Assembly: GCA_964017185.1 (NCBI GenBank) | Contig: OZ024884.1 | Location: 16,568,548-16,632,547, forward strand | Direction of reading: 5' to 3' | Length of the DNA stretch: 64,000 nucleotides | Origin: Rugalucina vietnamica | Taxonomy: Eukaryota > Mollusca > Bivalvia > Lucinida > Lucinidae | Part shown: positions 31,071 to 40,021 of the stretch, one piece after another | Layout of the letters: each line of letters starts with the position of its first letter | Numbering within the stretch: the first letter of the stretch is position 1 | Translations under genes and position numbers: made by a program | Notes under the pieces: model-generated | Seen by the model: the letters and a program-made list of their open reading frames with translations, nothing else | Told to the model about the DNA's origin: nothing | The model's database searches: none

Positions 31071-34000
31071 AAAAAAAAAAAAAAAAGATACCTGATTTCA
31101 AGAATCTTTTCACATTTTGAATCGAACACAGTCTGTCGCTATGTAAAATGGCACAGAAACAAGTTTCATTGGATGATCCTCTGGTGACGTCACACTGATT
31201 ATCCAATAAGAATTGAGTTATCTCCTCCCATCCACTGTCAATGGCTCGATAGATAGGGGACGTCCCAAACTTATCTACTTCATTTATGTTGGCCCCTGAA
31301 AATCGAAAACATCAAAATGCTAATCAAAACTGCGAATTGGGGTTAGAGGCACACAGTTTGACAGTTGGCAAGATGCAGGCCTTTTCGGATGTAGTTAATT
31401 AGTCAACCAGTAGTGAACTAGGTTGTTTGATTCGACAGAACACGGTACTGAATGCAGTGCCAATAACGTTTAGAACATACATGCATGAACCGATTTATAT
31501 AATCAGCTACATGTACAATTAAGGATGTTCGCTGCCAATGAAAAAGTATTCAAACTTTTATTCTAACCACTCTTTTTTGATTCCAAAATACAACACAAGG
31601 CATTTGAAAACAAAATAAGTATATGGTAGTGTGCATTTTTTTCAAGCTACAGGCTTCTGAATGAGACCTCTGACAACCATGTTTTAAATTTGGTAAAATT
31701 TATTTAATTTTTAATTCTTTGAAACAAACCTGTCTTAATCAAAATACACCTATGATGCTTTCAAAAGTCATAATATTTACATAATGCAGACTATTTTGGA
31801 CCAAAAGCATAGTAAGTGTAAAATCTGCAACTTGAATTGGATGACAAAATTTTACGAGTCGTTTTCCAACCCTACCCCCATACTTGAAAAGTCCGAAAAA
31901 ATCAATATTTTGAAATGTGTCAAACCCATATTTGTAGATTCAAATTTTTTCTTGTATTTTCACACAACATAGAACTTGGTAATATCGTTCGAATAAAAGA
32001 AAGAAATATATATGGTAGTGTGCAGCATATAAGAGAGATCCAACAATTTTAAGACTTTTTTCGGCTGTTTTGTTTCTTAAAGCCTATTTCATAAAACCAC
32101 TCAAAATTTTAAAACTAGCACACCAAAGACAGAAAGACTGGCTTAGAAGACCGTGTACACATGTATACACTGCTGCTAATATAAACATCGAACTAGTGCA
32201 ATTAATTTGAAGACGTGTAATATCCAAGTTTAATCTACCCTACCCCCTAAATTTTACTGACAACTAAAATTTTCCGAAAAGTTGCAGAAAATGGGGTGAA
32301 AAAATGAAGTTCCTTAGACTGACAATTTTCATGGCTCATTCAATGCATATCATCAATATGTATCCAAATATAAAATATTAGGAAAATATCTGCAACCGTT
32401 TACGAGATATTCAACAAAAGAAAAACCGGAAGTTCCGAAATGTCAGATGTTAGCAGCGAACATCCTTAAAACAAAATATCACCATTTTCGTTCCCTCCCC
32501 CGTCTGGTGCATTTGATTTCTGTAGACACTATATGATCGACTGGAAAAAATCCGGGTACGTACTACTGGCGCCTCACAAGCCAAACAATATACATTCTGA
32601 ATCGTCTCTTCCCAGCGGGCACATGACGTCAAAATGACGTCATATCAACGTAGATGCGACGTCATGACGTCGCATCTACAGAGTAGAATGACGTCATGTG
32701 CCTGCTGGGTTACATGATCAGGCTTGGCAGAATTTAGAAGAAGCTTTTAGTTCGATAAGTGTGCTTTAAGATTCACTGAGTTTTTGACCAGCAAGTCAGT
32801 TGGTGCATTGATATGATACGCAGACTAAAAGAGTCAATCTAATCAGCAAAAAAGCTATTTGTCTCACAATTTCAACGGTAAGATACCTTACTGCTATTTG
32901 TTTTCAAAAATAGGGCATTATTTTAGGTTATCTGACAGGGTTAAAAATGATCACATATGCCAGAAGAATGAGCACGAAGAAACGGCATAACGTATCTTTA
33001 CACGTAACTGCCATTCTGCGAATGGTGTGTGGGAAAGAGGAAGAAAAAGAGCAAACAATGACCAGGAACTGACACAATCATTGACTAGCGAAGGTCCTAT
33101 CATGCAATTATATAAAAAGCATGTTTTGGCATGCAGAACCCTGTTATCCAACCCTCTTTAGACAGGGAAAATGGGTGCCGGCGGATATCTCCTTGAAACT
33201 GTTCTAAAGTATATGAAATAGTTATGATTGACCCCAAAGGCCGGGTGTCAGGTGGTTTTCACTCGGGGTTTTCCCGTTTTCGCCCCACCTACTGCCTACT
33301 GATTGGTCCGTCTCATATTAGCTGAAATAATCATGAAAGGGACGTAAAACTGAATAAAAATGATCCAAAAAGCAATTAGAATCATTTTTACTTCAAACTA
33401 AGTTGTATCACATGCTTACTGAATGGTAAACTAGCGGTCATTTCAAGGTTATCAAAATTTTGTATTATCATTGACAAGGTTTGTCAACTTAAAAGTTAAA
33501 TTCATATCTAGACTCACTTTAAAATTTTCATAATATTAACTTGAATGTTTACACAAAACCACAATGTCCTGAACAGAACGGCGTAAATGCTCAAGGAGTT
33601 TATCGAAATTAACTGGCTTATCGTTATTTATCATATGAGCCTGTGCATGAGAAAACCAACAATTTGCATATGCGAAAACAAAGACGCAGATCAGCTGTGC
33701 AGTAACTGCACAGCTGATCAGCGCCTTTGTTTTCGCTACACGGATAGTACAATCCCTCTTCTTCTTAAATCCGAAATTTCAAGCTTCTATCCATCTTCTT
33801 TGCTTGTACAGCTCGGTTTGTATCAGACCTGGTCGGAACCCCAAATTGTTGGTTTTCTCACGCACAGGCTCATATACCAGGTGACCATTCCTTTTTCATT
33901 AATGTTGATTTATCATTTCTGACTTAACAGAATTATTAAAAAGTGTGGCTACATGTATCTGTGAAAATAACACTTATCTGTACTGAACTTAAATGTCTCT

Positions 34001-35510
34001 AGGTTGCAATTATTCTCCAAATAATGATTTAACCGAAAAGGAAGGGATGCTCCGTCCCAGCATGACTGAAAAGTTATTGTTTGGTACCATCACGAAAACA
34101 TTTTACATCACAAATCTTACCGTGTTTGTGTAACAGACGGACAGCGTCTATCTGACGAAATAACGTTACGGCTACCGCCAAGGGCACCTGGCCGTCATTG
34201 TCTTTGACGTTAACTTCTCCTGGTACAGGTTCATTCCATGGAGCTGACATGACTAAAGTTGTTAACTGGAAACCAAACACAAATAAACAATCCCCAATCT
34301 TACCGTGTTTGTGCAGCAGGCGCACAGCGTCTATTTGACCTAACGTAACGGCTACCATAAAGGGCGTCTGGCCGTCATTGTCTTTGACGTTGATATCCAG
34401 AGTGTCTCCTGTAATGATACAACACGGCATGAATATTTATATTGCTTGGCCATGCAACGAACAGAGATTTCTTTTCAGGTGAAAAAAATCATTGGTAAAA
34501 GTTTGATATTTTCAATATTTGGATCAAAATATTGATTCTGGGGATAAGTTAGAACCGAGGCGGCGGTTCTAACGAGTACCCACAATTTCTGTTTAGAATC
34601 AAATATATGAAAAATTGTATATCACGGTATAGCCCAGTTTTACAGTATTATAAAGTGTAAGTGCGAGAGGTACATTTCGCGGACATGTTATCAGCATGTA
34701 TTTAGCAACCCTCGCACCGAACATTTTGAAATTGAACTCATATATGTTGGTCTAAAAGTTTCATTGGTTTTATGGCAATTACAGACAACAAAAATTCAAG
34801 TACTTTATTTCGCTCAGGTCATTTGGCATGGCATATGAGGTACATACAAGATCAAACAAGCACCGTTATGAAGCATAATTATGTTTGTTCACTATTGGCG
34901 AAGGGCTATCAGTACATTATCTTATATGTATCAGAATGAAACTGAAAGATATTTAAAATTATTCATTTTTCATTTGAAGTTTCTCCCATAATCCGTAAAG
35001 CTAGTTTATCATTTATCCGTCAGAATAATGTTGACTTAGCCCTTCATTAACTTACCCTCTTTTATCAGAACTTTCGCGACCTCCATGGACCCTCTTTCAA
35101 TGGCTGCATGCAATGGCGTTTTACCAAAATTGTCTTTCAAATTGGGATCGCAACCAGCCTGCAAAAGTTGCTTAATTGTCTCGATCTGATCATATTTTGC
35201 CGCGTAAAACAACAGTGATCTCCCTTGCTCATCCACCGCATTGACGTCACCGCTCAGACACGGTACGCATGTGTAGCGCGTGCAGAGAACTTCCGACTTC
35301 CGGCGGTTCCTCGAAATTCTTCTCGATGAATGAGCAGAAGACGAGCTGACCTCGGACAAAGTTCTCGTCGATCTGTGGTTGAAGTCAGACGATGAAATCG
35401 ATGATGGCGATGAGAGCCCGGACGACAGACTGGACATTGACCGGCTTTTAGATATCCTCATTTCAAGACCGGGTCGAATTTCTGTTCCAAATCTGACCCG
35501 CTTTGCATCC
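30244..35510 (-). CDS. Ankyrin-repeat protein (5 coding exons)
   Basis: Exons 35461-35056, 34408-34304, 34219-34121, 31295-31092 and 30428-30244 sum to 999 nt, 332 residues. All four introns are phase 1. Residues 1-56 are Ser/Arg-rich and disordered. About 72-136 hold two ankyrin repeats (GRSLLFYAAK, GKTPLHAAIERG), exons 2 and 3 each add one nearly identical repeat, exon 4 one more, and the tail is basic. Ankyrin repeats bind proteins; partner and location cannot be read here. The frame stays open from the first ATG back to an acceptor at 35511, so an upstream coding exon is possible. Exon 3 looks like a recent copy of exon 2. Confidence 0.82.
30777..31086 (+). mobile_element. tRNA-derived SINE, full length
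   Basis: Box A region GTGGCCGAGCGTTAAGAGCG and box B GGGTTCGAGCCCC give a Leu/Ser-like tRNA head (about 30777-30870). The family body follows, then (AAT)n and poly(A) to 31086. A 12-bp duplication, GATATCTGATTT at 30763-30774 and GATACCTGATTT at 31087-31098, flanks it with one mismatch. The right copy spans the exon 4 splice donor of the ankyrin gene. Confidence 0.85.
31092..31295 (-). CDS. Ankyrin gene, exon 4
   Basis: Acceptor TTTTCAG before 31295. Donor GTATC at 31091, where the intron runs almost at once into the SINE's T-rich complement. It encodes residues 204-271 with one ankyrin repeat (GTSPIYRAIDSG) and four cysteines. Confidence 0.78.
31519..32469. mobile_element. TTAA element with ends GGATGTTCGCTG
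   Basis: TTAAGGATGTTCGCTG at 31519-31534 is matched by its exact complement at 32454-32469. TTAA is the presumed target duplication, as for piggyBac, Kolobok and Sola2 families. No transposase ORF. It lies in intron 3 of the ankyrin gene. Confidence 0.7.
32611..32709. mobile_element. 99-bp palindromic MITE with CCCAGCRGGCAC ends
   Basis: CCCAGCGGGCACATGACGTC at the left pairs with GACGTCATGTGCCTGCTGGG at the right, and the centre GATGCGACGTCATGACGTCG is itself palindromic. The ends are shared with 44146 and 49954. Confidence 0.7.
33241..33360 (+). mobile_element. tRNA-derived SINE body, truncated
   Basis: Family body from GGTGTCAGGTGGTTTTC to GGGACGTAAAACTGAATAAA, lacking the tRNA head. Intron 3 of the ankyrin gene. 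Confidence 0.75.
33637..33871. mobile_element. GAGCC-hairpin MITE, copy 4
   Basis: Ends GAGCCTGTGCATGAGAAAAC and complement, duplication ATAT on both sides (33633-33636, 33872-33875), central palindrome around GCTGTGCAGTAACTGCACAGC. Confidence 0.75.
34121..34219 (-). CDS. Ankyrin gene, exon 3 (duplicate of exon 2)
   Basis: Acceptor CAG before 34219, donor GTAAGATT from 34120. It encodes residues 171-203. Most codons, and the donor sequence, match exon 2. It has two extra residues inside the repeat helix and a shorter start. Confidence 0.78.
34304..34408 (-). CDS. Ankyrin gene, exon 2
   Basis: Acceptor TTACAG before 34408, donor GTAAGATT from 34303. It encodes residues 137-170, one ankyrin repeat with KDNDGQTPFMVAVTLG. 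The intron to exon 3 is only 84 bp. Confidence 0.78.
34445..34697 (+). mobile_element. GAAAACATG-family MITE, copy 6 (diverged)
   Basis: Left end CCATGCAACGAACAGAGAT, internal inverted repeat with GATTCTGGGG...GAGTACCCACAATTTC, right end GCGGACATGTTATCAGCATG. In intron 1 of the ankyrin gene. Confidence 0.5.
35056..35461 (-). CDS. Ankyrin gene, first recognised coding exon
   Basis: ATG at 35461 in a frame that is open for a further 16 codons up to the acceptor TCTATTGTAG at 35511. The donor is GTAAG from 35055. It encodes the Ser-rich N-terminus and two ankyrin repeats. I chose the ATG because no upstream coding exon is visible. Confidence 0.78.
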
Positions 35511-36011
35511 TACAATAGAATAAAGCATGTTAGGCCTAGATAACGGGTAACCTGCATATAAGCAAAAACTCGTTTTCTTATGTTTGCATGTATCTCCGTA
35601 TCTAGGCTGCAAAGAATTGTTGATCATTGTTGGTCCGTGTTTGAGCGGAATTCCTGTGTTTCCAAGATTCCAAAACCTCTTGACATGAATATAACCAAAG
35701 TTCATCAAACGTAAATCCAAAGTGCTTAGAAAGGTTTATACTAACCCAAAATGTGCAGATAACTTCCGACTTTAAACTCAGAATTGACACATAACAGTGC
35801 CAGTTTCAAAATATTATTTAGATTAAGACAACTATCCTCATTGTCCTGAAAATCTCAAAGCGGTATTTATTTTTGCTGTCCAAAATTACGGTCTCTATTT
35901 TTGAATTTTATGAATGAAACAAACTGGATATATATGAATGAAAGTAAATTTTAACTTCAGGGCAATTTCAAATTAAATTTACAAAATTTGAAGGAAGTCT
36001 AAACCTTAAAA
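35511..36011. other. Intron or 5' flank of the ankyrin gene
   Basis: No exon could be supported. Frames seen here on the minus strand lack splice support. Confidence 0.4.
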
Positions 36012-36246
36012 TGAGCCGCCTCGTGGGAAAACCAACAATGTGGTTTCCGAACAGGTCCGACACAAACCGGCCTGTACAAGCACAGAAAAGAGCTAGAAGC
36101 TTGAAATTTCGGATTTAAGTAGAAGAGGAATTGTACTATCCGAGTAGCGAAAACAAAGGCGCTGATCAGCTTCGCGGTTACCGCGAAGCTGATCTGCGTC
36201 TTTGTGTTCGCCTATGCAGATTGTTGGTTTTCCAATGAGGCGGCTC
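36012..36246. mobile_element. GAGCC-hairpin MITE, copy 5 (best preserved)
   Basis: Ends GAGCCGCCTCGTGGGAAAAC and complement, 4-bp duplication AAAT at 36008-36011 and 36247-36250. The central palindrome pairs GGCGCTGATCAGCTTCGCGG with its complement across TTA. Confidence 0.82.
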
Positions 36247-36435
36247 AAATACTAAGGTTACTACGTCTCATTCACAAAATGATGAATGACGGGATAAAAA
36301 TGCCCTTGGCGAAAAAGCAACAACTATCTACGTTTTCCTTTAAATATATTTAGTTTCCAGGATACTTCATTGTACATTGTATGGTTTAAACGTATCAATT
36401 TTGACACTGAAACATGCCTGCATGCGCTTGCATGG

Positions 36436-36552
36436 AGAGGCGGTTCTAACGTTTACCCACAATGTATTTTTTGAGCAAAATTTTTAAAAGTATCAAATTT
36501 TCAGTTTTTACAGCTAAAAAAATCTCCGTATATTGCAAGGGCATGTTTTCGT
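36436..36552 (-). mobile_element. GAAAACATG-family MITE, half copy 7
   Basis: Only the part from AGGCGGTTCTAACG to CAAGGGCATGTTTTCG is present. Confidence 0.5.
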
Positions 36553-36764
36553 AATGTTTACGTGCTTACCGTGTGTCTCTCTGTTATATGTTTGCTTTTT
36601 CCCAGCATTGACTCTTGATGCAAACTTTAATGAATTCGCACTTTTCGCAATAAAATATCGATATTATTAACAATATCTCTTTGTAAAAATTTGTATTAAA
36701 CACAATATTAAGTTTATAATCTGACCTTATTCACTTTTGGTTATCAGGATCACACAGTTTTCGA

Positions 36765-36776
36765 CTTTTATTTATA
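36765..36776 (-). promoter_or_regulatory. Possible TATA box upstream of the ankyrin gene
   Basis: TATAAATAAAAG on the minus strand, 1.25 kb before the acceptor of the first recognised ankyrin exon. A non-coding first exon ending near AATAAGGTCAG would fit. This is weak evidence from motif and position only. Confidence 0.2.
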
Positions 36777-36840
36777 CAAACTGGCGCTATCTTTTCGCAT
36801 TGTACGCATGCGCTGATATTGGACGGCTAAAAGAAAAAAT

Positions 36841-37074
36841 GAGCAGAGGCATGAGAAAACCAACATATTGCATATGCGAAAACAAAGGCACAGATCAGCT
36901 TCGCAGTAACTGCGAAGCTGATCAGCGCCTTTGTTTTCGCTACACAGACAGTACAATACATCTTCTTTCTAAATCCAAAATTTCCAGCCTCTTGCCATCT
37001 TCTGTGCGTACGCATCTCCGTTTGTGTCGGACCTTTACAGAAACCACATTGTTGGTTTTCTCATACATAGGCTT
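36841..37074. mobile_element. GAGCC-hairpin MITE, copy 6
   Basis: Diverged ends GAGCAGAGGCATGAGAAAAC and complement, duplication AAAT at 36837-36840 and 37075-37078, central palindrome around GCTTCGCAGTAACTGCGAAGC. Confidence 0.75.
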
Positions 37075-37464
37075 AAATTGTAACATATGGGTTATCATCC
37101 AGGATGTCTCAACAAATATGGGGATCGAAGAACCAATCAAGTCGAATCTAACCAGAATATAAGTATACAAAATATGTTATTTACTGTCAATTTCACAGAA
37201 CATTAAAAGATGTACTTTTAAATTATTGGTAAAACACCCCAATTATAAACTACATGTAGGTGTTACTTAATCGAGATTCATTGTGTTTGCTAATGCCAAA
37301 CCAAAAGCTCTTGCTTTCGAGTGTCCATCAATACTTGCCTGGCTAGCCAGCCAGTCAGTCAACCGTCGAGAATTTGATGAACAGCAGAGTGCAACCCCGA
37401 GTGCAACTAAGCGTTTGGCGACTGAGCCGGAGTGCTGGTTTTTACCCATGCATGAGGAATGGAC
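37075..37464. other. No gene recognised
   Basis: No exon, repeat end or RNA signature that I can support. Confidence 0.45.
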
Positions 37465-37650
37465 TTTCATATTGTTATCAATTGGGAGCCTCCATTGTCA
37501 TTTTAAGGGGCATTAGGAGTGATTTTGAATTTTATTCCATTTCTTTAAGCAAACAGAATAGCCCCAGATGGGATGTCGCGTTTTGCGGCGTCACATCTGG
37601 GGCTATTCTGTTTGCCTTTGTTCCATAAAAAGACGCCAGGCTTACATGAG
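37465..37650 (+). mobile_element. Lone terminal arm of the 3765-4564 TTAA element
   Basis: Matches one arm of that element, including the GGGGCATTAGGAGTGATTTT block, the 64-bp hairpin at 37551-37614 and the AGACGCCAGGC block. The outer end is lost. Confidence 0.65.
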
Positions 37651-37697
37651 TAACTTCTATTAACGGGTACCATGAGTAACTTCTATTAACGGGTACC
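37646..37697 (+). repeat. Two-copy 26-bp tandem repeat
   Basis: ATGAGTAACTTCTATTAACG... occurs at 37646 and 37672. Confidence 0.85.
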
Positions 37698-37774
37698 GAC
37701 TGCCTAGAAACAGTGACTATGTCAGTCCATAAATACTTTTATTATATCATTCTATATGATGCTATACAACAGTA

Positions 37775-37848
37775 GAAGCCTCCGTGGTGCAGTGGATAAG
37801 TCACTAGCCTTGTATACCAGGTCGCAGGTTCGATCCCGGGCTTCTCCA
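37775..37848 (+). repeat. tRNA-like SINE head or tRNA pseudogene
   Basis: A 7-bp acceptor pairing (GAAGCCT with GGGCTTC), a box-A-like GTGGTGCAGTGG, box B GGTTCGATCCC and an encoded CCA. The anticodon arm does not fold cleanly, and an A-rich stretch and repeated body follow, so a SINE is preferred over a functional tRNA. A 45-bp piece of the body (AACCGGTTGAGACTTCGGGT) recurs inverted at about 58340-58380. Confidence 0.5.
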
Positions 37849-38658
37849 AAAACAAAACAAAAGATCAACCTCCTAACCGGTTGAGACTTCGGGTGCTCCC
37901 GGAACAACTAACAACCTCCTAGTACCAAACTGCCTAGCCAAGGATTGACCAGGAAAGTTAACAAAAAAGTTGTCATTCGTTTCAGTATTGGGCAGAAGCT
38001 CAAGAGGCTACGTCCGGACATGGCCATGGCTGTTCCTGGGCCAGACAACAATGAACTAATCAAAGACGAAGATCAGCAGTTTAACCTTCCTAATACTGTC
38101 AAGCCTGTCTTAAGCAACCGGCCAAGGGAAGAAATGAAATCGCTTGCTTAAGACAGGTGATTGCTTAAAACATGTGTTACTTAAGACAGGTTGGACTGTA
38201 GTCTTATTAATCAGTTAGTCGTACATGTAAGTATGCATTGTATAATACGATAATCTTGATGATAATAACCAAAATTGTAAATAAACATTATGGTCAATAC
38301 AGACATGCTATTAAATGAGTCAGTACACCCAACGACTCCGGACACGATATTATGTGACGTTGGATGTACGTACATGTAACATCTGAATTAAGGACAAGTT
38401 GAAATCCAGTATTTTATACTACGTGTGCGTTCACATATATAGGCCTATATGCTAAAATGATCCCACACCATATTCAAAGTCTTATTAAGTACACGTGTTT
38501 ATCAAACACTCTTGGGCTATAATTTGTATATATTTTGTAATTGAGACTTCAATGTTGTGTGGCAACGTGTTTTTGGCATACTAGACTATGATTCAGCAAT
38601 ACAATTTATGAAATGCAAAATTAGGATATATATCATGGAACTGCAGAAAATCTACTTA
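37849..38658. other. SINE body and unassigned sequence
   Basis: Includes the SINE body to about 37915 and several copies of GCTTAAGACAGG (38100-38200). The small ORF at 37945-38151 lies in this repeat and is not supported as a gene. Confidence 0.4.
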
Positions 38659-39155
38659 CAGTCAGTGGACATAATTATTCGCCACCTTTGGAAAATTCCA
38701 TAGACTTACATGTATTTTCATGTTTGCAAGAAAAAATATTCTGCTTCTCCTGGTCAACATATTTTTATGTTTTTGGTGTCATTTGAAAGGTAAATGAATA
38801 AAGCAATAAACAAGATATTTTCCATTTAATTCCATGTCTGCGTTTTAAAGCTACAATTTTTAAAAAACTTGCGATTTTTTTGACACTTTTTGGGCAACGT
38901 CACCATTGACGTCAATGGGAAAGTGGCTTTTTCAAAATTTTCCGAAATTTTAAACTGCTGTACATACAAAATGCAATGTTGAAACTTCACCAACTAACCT
39001 TTGTTTATTGCCTTAATCATTTAACTTTCAAATGACACCAAAAACGTGAATATATGTTGACCAGAAGAGGCAGAATATTTTTTCTTGCAAACATGAAAAT
39101 ACATGTAAGTCTATGGAGTTTTCCAAAGGTGGCGAATAATTATGTCCACTGACTG
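38659..39155. mobile_element. Tc1/mariner-type MITE with about 165-bp TIRs
   Basis: Ends CAGTCAGTGGACATAATTAT and complement, each flanked by TA (38657-38658, 39156-39157). The inverted arms are about 165 bp long and nearly identical. No transposase. TA duplication and ends of this kind are typical of mariner-derived MITEs. A degenerate right end recurs at 40230-40266. Confidence 0.8.
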
Positions 39156-39159
39156 TAAC

Positions 39160-39872
39160 TTCAAGCGGTGACAGAGAATTTTCATTCAGTTAATGGTCTT
39201 CATTTCGGCGTAAATTAAAGTACAAGTTAAACTTTTTATTACAACATTTTATTCACAATTTGAACAAACATCTAAATAATGGCAAAACGACAGAAATAAA
39301 ATCATGGCACTGTATAATTATTCTGGATTCTAGAATTCATGAAGAGATGGAAAACAGAAACAATATGACACAATATAAAAATGCAATGAATCGCTGAAAA
39401 GCAAAATGCTTAAAATATATTTTGGCAGAAAATGCTTAATTATGGTGGCATTTACGGGAAACTACTTAGATCAGGACAGTTTCCGCTATAAATTGTGAAC
39501 CCGATGTTAAACTGTTTGTTTGATTTGTTGCTTTACGTTTCCTAGGCAGGCTAAGTAAGACCTTATAACAAGCTTTGCCTGGAGTTCCTGGGGTCACAAG
39601 CTATTTCTGTTGCCCATATATTTCTCAAGCCCTCAATGACCAGGGGCCTAAGTTCCCACCCTGACACCATTTGGTACGTGTTTGCAAATTAGCACTTATT
39701 CAATTCATTTTTACTTTGACATCTGTCTATTCGAGTTCTAATTTCGAAAATCCGACCCCACTGTCACATACATGTGCAAGTAGTAGGTGTCCTATTTTGA
39801 TTATGAAATATTTTCCCTTGGGTTCTTCTGTATCCCCGTTACTGTTACTCTATGTACAGCCTATATGATTGT
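39160..39872. other. 3' flank of the NAD(P)-binding gene, no other gene seen
   Basis: AT-rich, contains nothing I can name. Confidence 0.4.
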
Positions 39873-40021
39873 CTATTCTCCGGCTATCGACACTATTTTC
39901 TTCTTCCATTCACCATTCACAAGACAGTTTTCGAGAATAAATTTTGACACGTCACCGTACGTGATATACCGGATACTTCCTCCAGGCACGTACTGTCCTT
40001 CCTGTGTCTTAATTGGTTTAC
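39873..40021 (-). CDS. NAD(P)-binding gene, exon 4
   Basis: Acceptor CTGTTTTAG before 40021 and TAG at 39875-39873. It encodes residues 168-216, including SIRYITYGDVSKFILENC, the conserved C-terminal dehydrogenase segment. Confidence 0.8.

Noticed and set aside
36737-37162. 141-residue frame with ENKGTDQLRSNCEADQ-type text
   Set aside because: The same text is readable in every GAGCC-family MITE. It is translation of the repeat's palindrome.
37775-37848. Functional tRNA gene
   Set aside because: Acceptor stem, boxes and CCA are present, but the anticodon arm does not pair well and the element continues into a repeated body, so a SINE is more likely.
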